Assembly (NCBI GenBank): GCA_944388145.1
Contig: CALXHQ010000024.1
Location: 1-64,000 of the forward strand
DNA: 64,000 nt
Direction of reading: 5' to 3'
DNA from: an uncultured Gemmiger sp.
Lineage (GTDB): Bacteria > Bacillota > Clostridia > Oscillospirales > Ruminococcaceae
In this document: positions 1 through 7,752 of the stretch, one piece after another
Numbering within the stretch: position 1 is the stretch's first letter
Layout: the number at the start of each line of letters is the position of its first letter
Translations under genes and position numbers: made by a program
The notes under the pieces: generated by a model
Seen by the model: only the letters and a program-made list of their open reading frames with translations
Databases searched by the model: none
Told to the model about the DNA's origin: nothing

Positions 1-79
1 ATTGCGGAGATGTGCTGAAAGCCCCGCTCACCCCGCGCTTTTCGTCTTTCAGGCGGGGCAGGTTCACCTGCTGCCGCAT
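1..79 (-). CDS. Possible partial ORF running off the left edge
   Basis: An open frame starts at an ATG read at 79 on the minus strand and stays open to base 1 (about 26 residues, beginning MRQQVNLPRLKDEK). No convincing ribosome binding site precedes it, and a terminator of the upstream methyltransferase unit lies directly before it. It could equally be non-coding. I do not recognise the product. Confidence 0.2.
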   Translation of the reverse strand, partial: MRQQVNLPRLKDEKRGVSGAFSTSPQ

Positions 80-80
80 C

Positions 81-150
81 CAAAAAGGCTCAACCGCGAA
101 AGACTGGCCGTCCGACATCTTGCCGGACGGCCAGTCTTTTACGGTTGAGC
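81..150 (-). terminator. Strong rho-independent terminator of the methyltransferase pair
   Basis: A long inverted repeat has outer arms GCTCAACCG/CGGTTGAGC (88-96 and 142-150) and inner arms around AAAGACTGGCCGTCCG (99-114). Read on the minus strand the stem is followed by CTTTTTGG. It lies 38 bases after the stop of the gene at 188-976 and fits termination of that transcript. Confidence 0.85.
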
Positions 151-187
151 AGCCAGAAATTTACTGGTCAGGGGCGTCTGCGGGCTG

Positions 188-976
188 TCAGCAGGTTGCC
201 GGCTTGACCGCAGAAACCAGAAACATGGGGGTGGAGGCGTTGTTGATCCATTCTGTCCGGGTCCATACCTGCTGCCAGATATTGGTGTCTGCCGACACCC
301 TCAGTCCCAGTGCTTCCAGCACCTTGCAGTCCCACTGGAGCCGCATTGACCGGGAAAGCGGCGACTGCCGGGCAATTGTTTCCATCGCCGCCACGTCGGT
401 GCCGGCGGTGTCATCCGCAACGCCGCTGGCGTGCACATTTTCCCGGTCGGCCTGGTGTTCCGTTTCGGCCTGCCCATCGTAGAGATAACGGTACCAGTTG
501 GCATCGAAATTCAGCAGCAGGCCGCCTGGGCTCAGCACACGGGCCCACTGGCGGTATGCCAGTTCTGGCTGCGGCAGGTTCCAGGTTAAATTGCGGGAGA
601 CAATCACATCAAAACTCGCCGCTGGAAAGGCAAGTGCCTGTGCGTCCATCTGCAAAAAACGGATCCCGGGCGCCAGGTCTCCGGCGTTTTTGCGGGCCTG
701 ACGCAGCATGGCATCCGTATAATCCACCGCGGTGGTCGGGTACCCCAGCTCTGTCAGCAGAATGGCAAAAAAGCCGGGGCCGGTGCCCACATCCAGCACA
801 CGGATCTCTGGTCGGATTTTCCCGGGGAAATGTGCCTGAATCCGCTCGTCCAGTGTCTGTCTCCATACTCTGCGCTGGCCGGAGTCCAGTTCCTCCCGGG
901 TTACGCCGGAATAACTGGGGGCTCGGACCGTCCAGTAGGACACGTTCTGCCGGGTATAGCCTTGCAAATCTATCAT
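188..976 (-). CDS. Class I SAM-dependent methyltransferase (second of a tandem pair)
   Basis: 262 residues. The Rossmann motif I is visible as VLDVGTGPGFFAILL at about residues 60-74, with an acidic motif II (TAVDYTDAML) and a post-motif FDVIVSRNLTWNLPQP. The start ATG at 976 has an AAGGAG site 6 bases upstream. It is clearly a paralogue of the upstream gene: both share DVGTG.GFFA and R.LTW.LP. The 17-base gap implies co-transcription. It transfers a methyl group from S-adenosylmethionine to an unknown acceptor; the family (Methyltransf_11/25) is too broad to name a substrate. The domain call is secure, the substrate is not. Confidence 0.85.
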   Translation of the reverse strand: MIDLQGYTRQNVSYWTVRAPSYSGVTREELDSGQRRVWRQTLDERIQAHFPGKIRPEIRVLDVGTGPGFFAILLTELGYPTTAVDYTDAMLRQARKNAGDLAPGIRFLQMDAQALAFPAASFDVIVSRNLTWNLPQPELAYRQWARVLSPGGLLLNFDANWYRYLYDGQAETEHQADRENVHASGVADDTAGTDVAAMETIARQSPLSRSMRLQWDCKVLEALGLRVSADTNIWQQVWTRTEWINNASTPMFLVSAVKPATC

Positions 977-993
977 AAAGTTCTCCTTGCATA

Positions 994-1710
994 TTATGCT
1001 GTGGCCACCAGGGCAAAGCCGGGGGTGGGGTCGTAAAACTCGTCAATTTTACGGTACAGCCGTTGCCAGACGCCGGTATCCACCTGGATGTCATGGAACC
1101 CGGCCCGGGAGAGCAACTGCACATCCCACTGGGGGCGCGGCTGCTGGGTCTGGCGCAGAGACTGCTTCAGGCGGCCATATTGCTGCATCAGCTCATGGCT
1201 CACATCCTGGTGGGCGTGGTGCGCCGGCAGCTGACCCGGCTCCTTTTCCCGGCAATAATCGGCATCAAAATTGATCAACAAACCGTCTGGCTTCAGCAGC
1301 TCATGCCAACGCGCATAGGCCTGCGGCAGGTGGGGCAGCGTCCAGGTGAGTTTTCGGGTTACCACCACATCAAAGGAGTGTGCCGGCAGACCGGGGTTTT
1401 CGGCGTCCATCACATAAAATTCCGGCGGCAGGTGCAGGCCGGAAGCTAACCGCCTGGCCTCTGCGATCATCTCTGGTGTCAGGTCAATGCCGGTCACATG
1501 ATGCCCGCGCTCCGCCAGCAGAAAGGCAAAAAATCCTGTGCCGGTGCCCACGTCCAGAATGTTCAGCCGGCCACCCTTAGGTAGCCACCGATCCAGTTCG
1601 GCCAACCACTGCTCATGCTTTTCGCTCTTGAATTCCCGATATCGCAGGCCGGCAAACGCTTCCACCCGTCGGGACCAATACGCAGCCATCTGTGCCTTGA
1701 TCCTTTCCAT
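994..1710 (-). CDS. Class I SAM-dependent methyltransferase (first of a tandem pair)
   Basis: 238 residues from the ATG at 1710 (MERIKAQMAAYWSRR), which has AGAGAGG 5-6 bases upstream. Motif I is ILDVGTGTGFFAFLLAE, followed by VTGIDLTPEMI and FDVVVTRKLTWTLPHL. The frame stays open far upstream, to 2232, but that extension crosses a promoter and a terminator hairpin, so the short form is preferred. Paralogue of the gene at 188-976 and in the same transcript. The substrate is unknown. Confidence 0.85.
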   Translation of the reverse strand: MERIKAQMAAYWSRRVEAFAGLRYREFKSEKHEQWLAELDRWLPKGGRLNILDVGTGTGFFAFLLAERGHHVTGIDLTPEMIAEARRLASGLHLPPEFYVMDAENPGLPAHSFDVVVTRKLTWTLPHLPQAYARWHELLKPDGLLINFDADYCREKEPGQLPAHHAHQDVSHELMQQYGRLKQSLRQTQQPRPQWDVQLLSRAGFHDIQVDTGVWQRLYRKIDEFYDPTPGFALVATA

Positions 1711-1752
1711 TTTGTATCCTCTCTTTCCGTTACAGACGTCCCTCGTCAAAAA

Positions 1753-1798
1753 ACAAAAAGTCCGCTTTCCGCACATCCTTGTGCGGAAAGCAGACTTC
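1753..1798 (-). terminator. Terminator hairpin in the methyltransferase leader (possible attenuator)
   Basis: Read on the minus strand, a 17-base stem (AAGTCTGCTTTCCGCAC pairing with GTGCGGAAAGCGGACTT, one mismatch) with a 6-base loop is followed by TTTGTTTTTTG. It lies 40-85 bases upstream of the methyltransferase start and downstream of a candidate promoter at 1933-1960. A terminator inside a 5' leader is the hallmark of transcription attenuation; the signal is unknown. Confidence 0.65.
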
Positions 1799-1932
1799 TG
1801 GTCTGTGCTGTATGCTTCAGCGGTGCCGCTCAAAAGGCGGCGTGTCGTCAGGAAAAATGCCGGCTGAAAATGTGCTTTCTGTGCCGCTTCCTGCAGGCAG
1901 CTCCGGCAACGTCTCAACATCTGACGAAGTTT

Positions 1933-1960
1933 ATTATAGCATTTCTTGCCGGTTTGGGAA
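1933..1960 (-). promoter_or_regulatory. Candidate promoter of the methyltransferase pair
   Basis: On the minus strand TTCCCA, a 16-base spacer and TATAAT, with an extended -10 (TGCTATAAT). The -35 is weak (4 of 6). It would give a leader of about 215 bases before the first methyltransferase. Confidence 0.5.
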
Positions 1961-2001
1961 GCCCCGGTGGGGGATACAGACTGTGCCTGTCTCTCGGCTT
2001 G

Positions 2002-2030
2002 ATTGACAAGGATTTCGGCTTTTCCTACAA
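2002..2030 (+). promoter_or_regulatory. Sigma-A promoter of csoR
   Basis: TTGACA, 17 bases, TACAAT. It faces the gene at 2113 and is divergent from the methyltransferase promoter. Transcription would start near 2037. Confidence 0.75.
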
Positions 2031-2112
2031 TATATGAAGAAGAATGCGTATACGTCCGATCTATGAGGGATGCAGCAATTGGATCGGATGTACCCCAGAG
2101 GAGGCGATTTCC

Positions 2113-2439
2113 ATGAACGGCGCGGAAGCTCCCGGCCACGGGACCACGCGGGGGGCGGCGGAGCCTTCCCATCACCACAGCCATACCCATACCAAAGCGG
2201 TGCTCAACCGCCTGTCCCGTGCCATCGGGCACCTGGAGGCCGTTAAGCGCATGGTTGAAAATGACCAGGACTGTGCCGACGTACTGATTCAGCTGGCAGC
2301 CGTGCAGGCTGCATTAAATAATACCGGAAAGATCATCCTTAAGGACCACATTTCCCATTGCCTGGTGGACGCGGTGGAACAGGGGGATCTGGCCTCCCTG
2401 GACCAGTTGAACCGGGCAATCGACCAGTTTATCAAATGA
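2113..2439 (+). CDS. csoR: CsoR-type copper-sensing transcriptional repressor
   Basis: 108 residues of the DUF156/CsoR-RcnR family. The ATG at 2113 is preceded by AGAGGAGG with 8-base spacing, so the longer frame from 2044 is rejected. The Cys-His-Cys copper set is present with canonical spacing: Cys in DQDCADV, His 25 residues later and Cys 4 further on (DHISHC), matching C36-H61-C65 of CsoR. This argues for Cu(I) rather than Ni/Co (RcnR) or persulfide (CstR) sensing. The N-terminus is histidine-rich (HHHSHTHT). No copper ATPase is adjacent, so the regulated gene lies elsewhere or is the divergent methyltransferase pair. Confidence 0.85.
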   Translation: MNGAEAPGHGTTRGAAEPSHHHSHTHTKAVLNRLSRAIGHLEAVKRMVENDQDCADVLIQLAAVQAALNNTGKIILKDHISHCLVDAVEQGDLASLDQLNRAIDQFIK

Positions 2440-2495
2440 TCCTCGCCGGAAGAAATGCGGTTACACAGTTTCCGCACATCCAATCACAGGTGTCA

Positions 2496-2525
2496 CAAAG
2501 CCCCCGGAGTAAACCGGGGGCTTTG
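2496..2525. terminator. Perfect 12-base-arm hairpin between csoR and vanT
   Basis: CAAAGCCCCCGG and CCGGGGGCTTTG are separated by AGTAAA. It sits between two converging genes and probably ends csoR transcription; a TTTTT follows 9 bases later on the plus strand. It may also serve vanT. Confidence 0.7.
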
Positions 2526-2529
2526 CGCA

Positions 2530-4620
2530 TCATTTTTCTGTTCGCCGCAGAAGCGGCAGGCGGGTCCCCAGGCGGGACAGGAGCTCATTGGTGATGGTGC
2601 CGCAGCGTTGTGCCACTTCCTCCGCAGAGATGGAGGCTCCGCCCTCACAGCCGATCAGCGTTACCACATCGCCAATGGCGGTTTGAGGCGCTTGGGTCAC
2701 ATCCACAAGCAGCTGGTCCATACACATACGCCCCACCATCGGGCAGGAAACACCCCGTACCAGAACCCGGCCTCCCCGTTCCGGCAGGTGGCGGGGCAGA
2801 CCGTCGGCATACCCAATGGCTGCCACGGCCAGAAGGGTCGGACGCGGAGCGGTAAACGCCCTGCCATAACCGGCGGTCTCTCCGGTGTCCAGCCACTCAA
2901 TGTGAGCAATGCGGGCTTTCAGCGCAAGGACCGGCTGCAAATCCAGTTTCCGGCGGGTAGCGCTGGCATCGCTCTGCACACCGTATAGGGCAATGCCGGC
3001 CCGTACCAGGTCAAAATGATACTCAGGATAATTCCAGATGCCGTAACTGGCGAGCAGGTGTATGTCCCCCGGCTGAATACCCGCTCGGTGCAACATTTCC
3101 ACCGCGGTGCGGAAGGCATCTGCCTGCCGCCGGGTGTAGGCTTCACTTTCCGGGGTCAGCTCATCAGAAACACACAGGTGGGAGAACACGCCCTTCACCT
3201 GGAGGCCCGGCAGCCGGCACAGCCCGGCCAGCGCCGCAGTGTCCCCGGCCGGAATTCCTACCCGGTGCATTCCGGTATCCAACGCCAGATGTACCCGCAC
3301 CCGGCAGCCCTGTGCAGCAAGGGCCTGGCCGTGTTCCACGCTGATAACCGCCTGGGTCAACCGCCAGCGGGACAGCAGAGGGGCAAGTTTTGGGTCGGTC
3401 CAGCCAAGCACCAGAAGATTGCCCCGAATGCCGGCTTTGCGCAGCGCGATGCCCTCGGACAGGCAGGCTACTGCAAAGTCCCGTACGCCTGCCCTTTGCA
3501 GGATGCGTGCGCACTGGCGGGCTCCGTGGCCATAGGCGTCTGCCTTTACCACCGCCATCAGGCGGCAGTTTGCCCCTGCGGCATACTGTAGCACCTGGAC
3601 ATTGTGCCGCAGGGCATCTGCGTCCACTTCCCGCCAGGCACGGCTGTCTCTCGGCGGGGGCATTGGCCGCAGCCGAACCAGCAGCCAACCGGCGGCAAAA
3701 CTTGTTGCCAGCACGGCACAGAAATGGACCAGGCTGTTGTCCACCAACAGTGCCCAGATGCCCGTCAGTCTGGCCAGCCCCCGCACTGCCACGATGCAGC
3801 CGGGATGCAGTAGATAGACAAGCAATGCAAGGTCCCTTGCTGTCCGCCTGCGCCCGCTGTTGCAGGCCAGCAGCAGCTGAAACAACAATACCATGCACAC
3901 CGGCAACAGCAGGTACATGCTGTCATGCCGCTGCACCTGTAGCCGGTGCAGCCAGAGCCCCTCTGCGGACATGCCTGTCAGTGCCGCTGCAAACCCTCCG
4001 GCAATCAGCCGGGCCGACTGTCGGCCCGTGCGCTTGGCCAGCGCCGCGCCCAACAATAGAAACATTGGCGCATAGAACAGCCCGTTGCGGGTTTGCCCGG
4101 CCCAATGGAACAGGATGGCATATAGGTTCCGCAGAGCCGGCACCTGTGCCGCAAAGCCGTAATAGCTGTCTCCGCCCAGGCCCACAAGATATAAAAGACT
4201 TGCTGCACCCAGCGCCAGCGGCATGCCCAGCCTGGCCAGCCCCCGCGCGATCAGCACCCCCCACAATAGAGCAGGGAAGTACCACAGGTGGTAAAAAGAA
4301 CCCTGCCACAGAAAATCCCGCAGCCACTCCCCGGGGCTGACCCCGGCATAGAGATTCAGCGGCAGATACAGAACCGCCGCGATCAGATAGACCAGGGTGC
4401 TGCGCCGCCAAAACGGGATCAGCCCCCGCCAATCCTTTGCGGCTAAAAAATATCCGCTGACCATCAGATAGAATGGCACCGCAAGTCGGGCCAGCACCCG
4501 CGCCAGCCAGAAATCCGCCAGCGGAGCAAGATCGCCCAACGGGGAAGTATGGTTCACCACCACCAGAAAAACCGCTGCCAGCCGGAACCAATCCAGTGCC
4601 GGGATTCGGCGGGCGGTCAT
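2530..4620 (-). CDS. vanT: VanT-type membrane-bound serine/alanine racemase
   Basis: 696 residues. Residues 1-320 form a multi-span acyltransferase-3-like membrane domain, and residues from about 327 form a PLP alanine-racemase domain. The PLP lysine is K359 in AVVKADAYGHG. Near the C-terminus alanine racemases have T-I-N-Y-E; here it is TITNE, so the specificity tyrosine (Tyr354 of Geobacillus Alr) is replaced by Asn (about residue 678). The same change is known for Asn696 of VanTG and is linked to D-serine production. Two-domain architecture and length match VanT. The gene overlaps vanXY by 4 bases (ATGA) and closes the van operon; it would supply D-Ser for the ligase. Confidence 0.92.
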   Translation of the reverse strand: MTARRIPALDWFRLAAVFLVVVNHTSPLGDLAPLADFWLARVLARLAVPFYLMVSGYFLAAKDWRGLIPFWRRSTLVYLIAAVLYLPLNLYAGVSPGEWLRDFLWQGSFYHLWYFPALLWGVLIARGLARLGMPLALGAASLLYLVGLGGDSYYGFAAQVPALRNLYAILFHWAGQTRNGLFYAPMFLLLGAALAKRTGRQSARLIAGGFAAALTGMSAEGLWLHRLQVQRHDSMYLLLPVCMVLLFQLLLACNSGRRRTARDLALLVYLLHPGCIVAVRGLARLTGIWALLVDNSLVHFCAVLATSFAAGWLLVRLRPMPPPRDSRAWREVDADALRHNVQVLQYAAGANCRLMAVVKADAYGHGARQCARILQRAGVRDFAVACLSEGIALRKAGIRGNLLVLGWTDPKLAPLLSRWRLTQAVISVEHGQALAAQGCRVRVHLALDTGMHRVGIPAGDTAALAGLCRLPGLQVKGVFSHLCVSDELTPESEAYTRRQADAFRTAVEMLHRAGIQPGDIHLLASYGIWNYPEYHFDLVRAGIALYGVQSDASATRRKLDLQPVLALKARIAHIEWLDTGETAGYGRAFTAPRPTLLAVAAIGYADGLPRHLPERGGRVLVRGVSCPMVGRMCMDQLLVDVTQAPQTAIGDVVTLIGCEGGASISAEEVAQRCGTITNELLSRLGTRLPLLRRTEK

Positions 4621-5378
4621 TTCATCGCCTCCCAGTCGGTTACAATATAGCAGCCGGTGTTGTCGGGGGAAATCTGCCGTGCCCCGGCAGCAGGCGGCAA
4701 CGCCTGCAGGTCTTTTACCCGGCGAACCGTCACGGTTCGGCCATTTTCCAGCCGGCAGACCAGAGGAGTCTCAGCAAGCAGAGCAATGTACTCCTCCAGG
4801 CAAAGGCCGTGCAGTTCCATATATCGTGCATGGGGCACACCCACATAACGAAAGTGCCAAGGTTCCGCCGCAATGCCGGTCAGGGCAATCTTGTCGGCAC
4901 GGTAACGCTCAATGAATCCGTAGTGCGCCGCTGCACGGCGAAAGTCCCCGTAAACCCCGTCCCGGGGCAGCTCCGGCCGAATCGGATCGATCTTCTCCGC
5001 TGCTGCGCCCAGGTCGATGGCCAGCCCGGTCTCGTGCTCACTGCATCCGGGGAGGGCCACGTAGCTGCGGGTGAAGGCTTCTCCCTCACAGGCAAGGGTT
5101 TCGTCCCAGATGGCCTGCTGTTCCCGGTGACTGCGCCAGCCAGACACCGGCACGATGCGATCGGTGCAGTTGACGGCGCGCAGGCAGGCGTTCAGCATCC
5201 GGGCAGCCTGCAGTTCCATCAACTGTTCGGGATGGCGTTCGTCCGGCGCCTGCAGCGGAACCGAGAACCCGCTTTGCAGCGGATGCTGGCGATTCACCAA
5301 TACCAGCGGCCCCAGCGGCGGAAGCGAAAAGTCTGCCGGATGGTCAGCCTGGTATACCGTATAGGTTGCCGTTTTCAT
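4617..5378 (-). CDS. vanXY: VanXY-type D,D-dipeptidase/D,D-carboxypeptidase
   Basis: 253 residues of the VanY/VanX zinc peptidase family. It shows SGWRS at about residue 80, the zinc motif SEHETGLAIDLG and the EPWHFRYVG motif carrying the third zinc ligand and catalytic Glu. No signal peptide or membrane anchor is seen, so it is cytoplasmic like VanXY of D-Ser operons, and unlike membrane-anchored VanY. It would remove D-Ala-D-Ala dipeptides and terminal D-Ala from precursors so that D-Ala-D-Ser precursors predominate. It overlaps the ligase and vanT by 4 bases each, so translation is coupled. Confidence 0.9.
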   Translation of the reverse strand: MKTATYTVYQADHPADFSLPPLGPLVLVNRQHPLQSGFSVPLQAPDERHPEQLMELQAARMLNACLRAVNCTDRIVPVSGWRSHREQQAIWDETLACEGEAFTRSYVALPGCSEHETGLAIDLGAAAEKIDPIRPELPRDGVYGDFRRAAAHYGFIERYRADKIALTGIAAEPWHFRYVGVPHARYMELHGLCLEEYIALLAETPLVCRLENGRTVTVRRVKDLQALPPAAGARQISPDNTGCYIVTDWEAMK

Positions 5379-6427
5379 GTGTTCTGCACCCCCAGTTCGA
5401 CCATTTTTGCCACCAGTTCCGGCAGCTCCAGGCCGGTGGCCCGCATCATGCCGGGATAGCGGCTGTGTGCGGTAAAGCCGGGAATGGTATTGACCTCGTT
5501 GAAGATCACCCTGCCGTCCGGAGTGAGAAACAGATCCACCCGGGCAAACACCCGGCAGCCCAGTGCCCGGTAGACCCTTTTTGCAGCAGCCTGGATTTCG
5601 GCGGCCTTCTCCGGCGGGATGCGCGCCGGGCAGTGGATGGCCGAGGTTTTCAGCGTGTACTTTTCCTCAAAGTTGAAAAATCCTTTCGACAGTTCGATCT
5701 CGTCCACGGCGCCGGTGATCAGCTCGGTGTTGCCCAGTACGGCGCAGCCTACCTCAAAACCGGGAACCGCTTCCTCCAGCAAAATCTCACAGTCGTGCCG
5801 GAAAGCCTCCGCCACTGCATCGGGCAGCTGTCCGGCATTCTCCACCCGGCTGATGCCGAAGGAAGACCCCGCCCGCACGGGTTTGACAAACAGCGGCCAG
5901 CCCAGTGTTTCGGCTGCCCCGGCGATATCATCCGGGCTGGCATCGCGACGAAAAACGGCGCTTTTTGGCACAGCCACCCCTGCCAGTGCGGCCAGCTTAT
6001 GGGCGCGGTCCTTGTCCATGCACAGTGCGCTGGAGAGAACCCCACAGCCGATTAGCGGTACGCCTGCCAGCTCGAAAATGCCCTGTACGGTGCCATCCTC
6101 CCCGTTTTTTCCGTGCAGCACCGGGAAGGCTGCATCAAAAGTCTCCTGCCGGCCGGAGCCGTCCAGCCAAAGCAGTCTGCAGCTGCCCCGGTCCAACGTC
6201 AGGGTGCAGGGGATGCCGGCCTGCTGCCAGTGATTTTCCGATAGCGCGGAAGGATCACCCAGATACCGCAGCCAGCGACCTTCCCGGGTGATGCCCACCG
6301 GCAGCACCCGACGTACCATTGGGGTGAGGGTGCCCAGCACGGAGGCTGCCGATTGCAGCGAGATTTCATATTCGGTGGAGCAGCCGCCAAACAGCACAAG
6401 AATGGTTTTGTCAAAACTTTGTTGCAT
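5375..6427 (-). CDS. vanG: D-alanine:D-serine ligase, VanG type
   Basis: 350 residues from the ATG at 6427, preceded by GGAAAGGGG. It is an ATP-grasp D-Ala-D-X ligase with LFGGCSTEYEISL at the N-terminus, PVLHGKNGEDGTVQG, the VKPVRAGSSFGIS ATP loop and EVNTIPGFTAHSRYP at the C-terminus. The omega-loop reads EKYTLKTSAIHCPARI, close to the EKY-type loop of D-Ala:D-Ser ligases (VanG, VanC, VanE) and unlike the D-lactate enzymes VanA/VanB. Location between vanS and vanXY-vanT supports the D-Ser assignment. It makes D-Ala-D-Ser for peptidoglycan precursors with lower vancomycin affinity. A housekeeping ddl is unlikely given the operon. Confidence 0.92.
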   Translation of the reverse strand: MQQSFDKTILVLFGGCSTEYEISLQSAASVLGTLTPMVRRVLPVGITREGRWLRYLGDPSALSENHWQQAGIPCTLTLDRGSCRLLWLDGSGRQETFDAAFPVLHGKNGEDGTVQGIFELAGVPLIGCGVLSSALCMDKDRAHKLAALAGVAVPKSAVFRRDASPDDIAGAAETLGWPLFVKPVRAGSSFGISRVENAGQLPDAVAEAFRHDCEILLEEAVPGFEVGCAVLGNTELITGAVDEIELSKGFFNFEEKYTLKTSAIHCPARIPPEKAAEIQAAAKRVYRALGCRVFARVDLFLTPDGRVIFNEVNTIPGFTAHSRYPGMMRATGLELPELVAKMVELGVQNT

Positions 6428-6479
6428 ACAAAAAGCCCCTTTCCGGCAGATTGATTTCCGGTACGGCAGGGACAATGCA

Positions 6480-6521
6480 AAACGCCCTGCCTGACACCTG
6501 AAATGGTATCAGAACAGGGCG
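6480..6521 (-). other. Hairpin between vanS and the ligase gene
   Basis: Minus-strand arms CGCCCTG/CAGGGCG enclose a second pairing (CTGATACC with GGTGTCAG) and are followed by TTTTGC. It could partly terminate the regulatory part of the transcript, protect an mRNA end, or be an attenuator. The U-tract is short. Confidence 0.45.
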
Positions 6522-6552
6522 CTTGGTATTTGAAGGAAAGGTGGTAAACCTC

Positions 6553-7752
6553 TTACAGCTTTTCTGTGAAATTCTTGCAATTCTCTTGCGGCGGGTTCTG
6601 CACAGGCAGCCGCACAGTAAACCGAATGTGTTCATCGGCACTCTCGGCAGAGATGCTGCCGCCGTGCAGTTCTACAATTTGCCGTGCAATGGCCAGGCCC
6701 AGCCCGGCACCGCCGGTGCGGGTGGCGCGGGATTCGTCCAGGCGGAAAAACTGCTCAAAAATGCGGCCGAGCTTTTCCGGCGGGATGGTGTGCCCCTGGT
6801 TCTCAAAGGTCAGCACCACAGCGCCGGGAACAGCGCTGGCGCAGATGATCACTTGGGTATTCGGGTAACTGTAATGGCAGGCGTTGCGCAGAAGATTGTC
6901 AAACACCCGGGCCATCTTGTCCGGGTCGCAGCTGTATTCCAGCTTGGGCGGCAGGTCGGTGCGGCAGGTCAGGTGCTGCTCGGCCAACATGGGACCGAAC
7001 TCGCTGACCACCTGCTCCACCATGCGGGTCAGGTCGGTGGGGCGGCGGTCCAGCTCAATGTGGGAGAGGTTGAACCGGGTAATGTCGAAAAACTCGTTGA
7101 TCAGGTCCTCCAGCCGCTCGGCTTTGTCCAGCGCGATGCCGGTGTACCGTGCCCGCATTTCTGGCGAAATCTGCGGCTCGTCCCGCAAAAGCGTCAGGTA
7201 GCCGATCACGCTGGTCAGCGGCGTTTTCAGGTCGTGCGCCAGGTAGACGATCAGGTCGTTTTTGCGCTGCTCAGCCTCGCGGGCGATGGCGGCGTTGCGC
7301 TGCACCTGCTGGCGGGCCAGACGAAGCTCGGCCTCGGCGGGGGCCAGCACGTTCGGCAGGTTGGGCGGGGCGGCGTCCGGGTCCATCAGGGAGCCGGCGG
7401 CTTTCACCACCTGGGTCAGGTCCCGCTGGTACAGCCGGAAAAACGCCCAGGTCACCCCCAGCCAGCCGCCGGCCAGCAGGACGATGACAAACAGCGGCGC
7501 TATATCCCGCACCATGCACATCAGGTTGTACAGCGGCTCGGCGATATACGGGGTGAAAAAGTCGTAGTAATAATAAGTCACTTGGTCCCGCAGGGCATGG
7601 TAAAAACTGTACCCCAGTATAAAGATGACAAATGTGGCGATCGGGACCCCTGCTATGGCCAGCAGGTACAGCGCCACCATACTGGTGGCGCTGCGGCCGT
7701 ACAGAATCTTGCCGCTGCGGTGGGCAGCAAGCCGGGCTTTGAGCTTACTCAA
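6553..7752 (-). CDS. vanS: VanS-type sensor histidine kinase
   Basis: 399 residues from a TTG at 7752 that overlaps the vanR stop; a G-rich site (GGGGGGTGGG) precedes it. Two membrane segments (about residues 25-47 and 82-104) flank a short extracellular loop. HAMP-like linker, then H-box AHDLKTPLTSVIGYL, N-box RNACHYSYPNT, and G-box GGAGLGLAIARQIVELHGG. It autophosphorylates on the H-box histidine and passes phosphate to VanR in response to a cell-wall signal. No ATG gives a full-length protein; the first in-frame ATG would remove part of the N-terminus. Confidence 0.88.
   Translation of the reverse strand: MSKLKARLAAHRSGKILYGRSATSMVALYLLAIAGVPIATFVIFILGYSFYHALRDQVTYYYYDFFTPYIAEPLYNLMCMVRDIAPLFVIVLLAGGWLGVTWAFFRLYQRDLTQVVKAAGSLMDPDAAPPNLPNVLAPAEAELRLARQQVQRNAAIAREAEQRKNDLIVYLAHDLKTPLTSVIGYLTLLRDEPQISPEMRARYTGIALDKAERLEDLINEFFDITRFNLSHIELDRRPTDLTRMVEQVVSEFGPMLAEQHLTCRTDLPPKLEYSCDPDKMARVFDNLLRNACHYSYPNTQVIICASAVPGAVVLTFENQGHTIPPEKLGRIFEQFFRLDESRATRTGGAGLGLAIARQIVELHGGSISAESADEHIRFTVRLPVQNPPQENCKNFTEKL

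Noticed and set aside
1711..2232. Long N-terminal extension of the first methyltransferase
   Set aside because: It crosses a promoter and a terminator hairpin, and a good ribosome binding site precedes the ATG at 1710.
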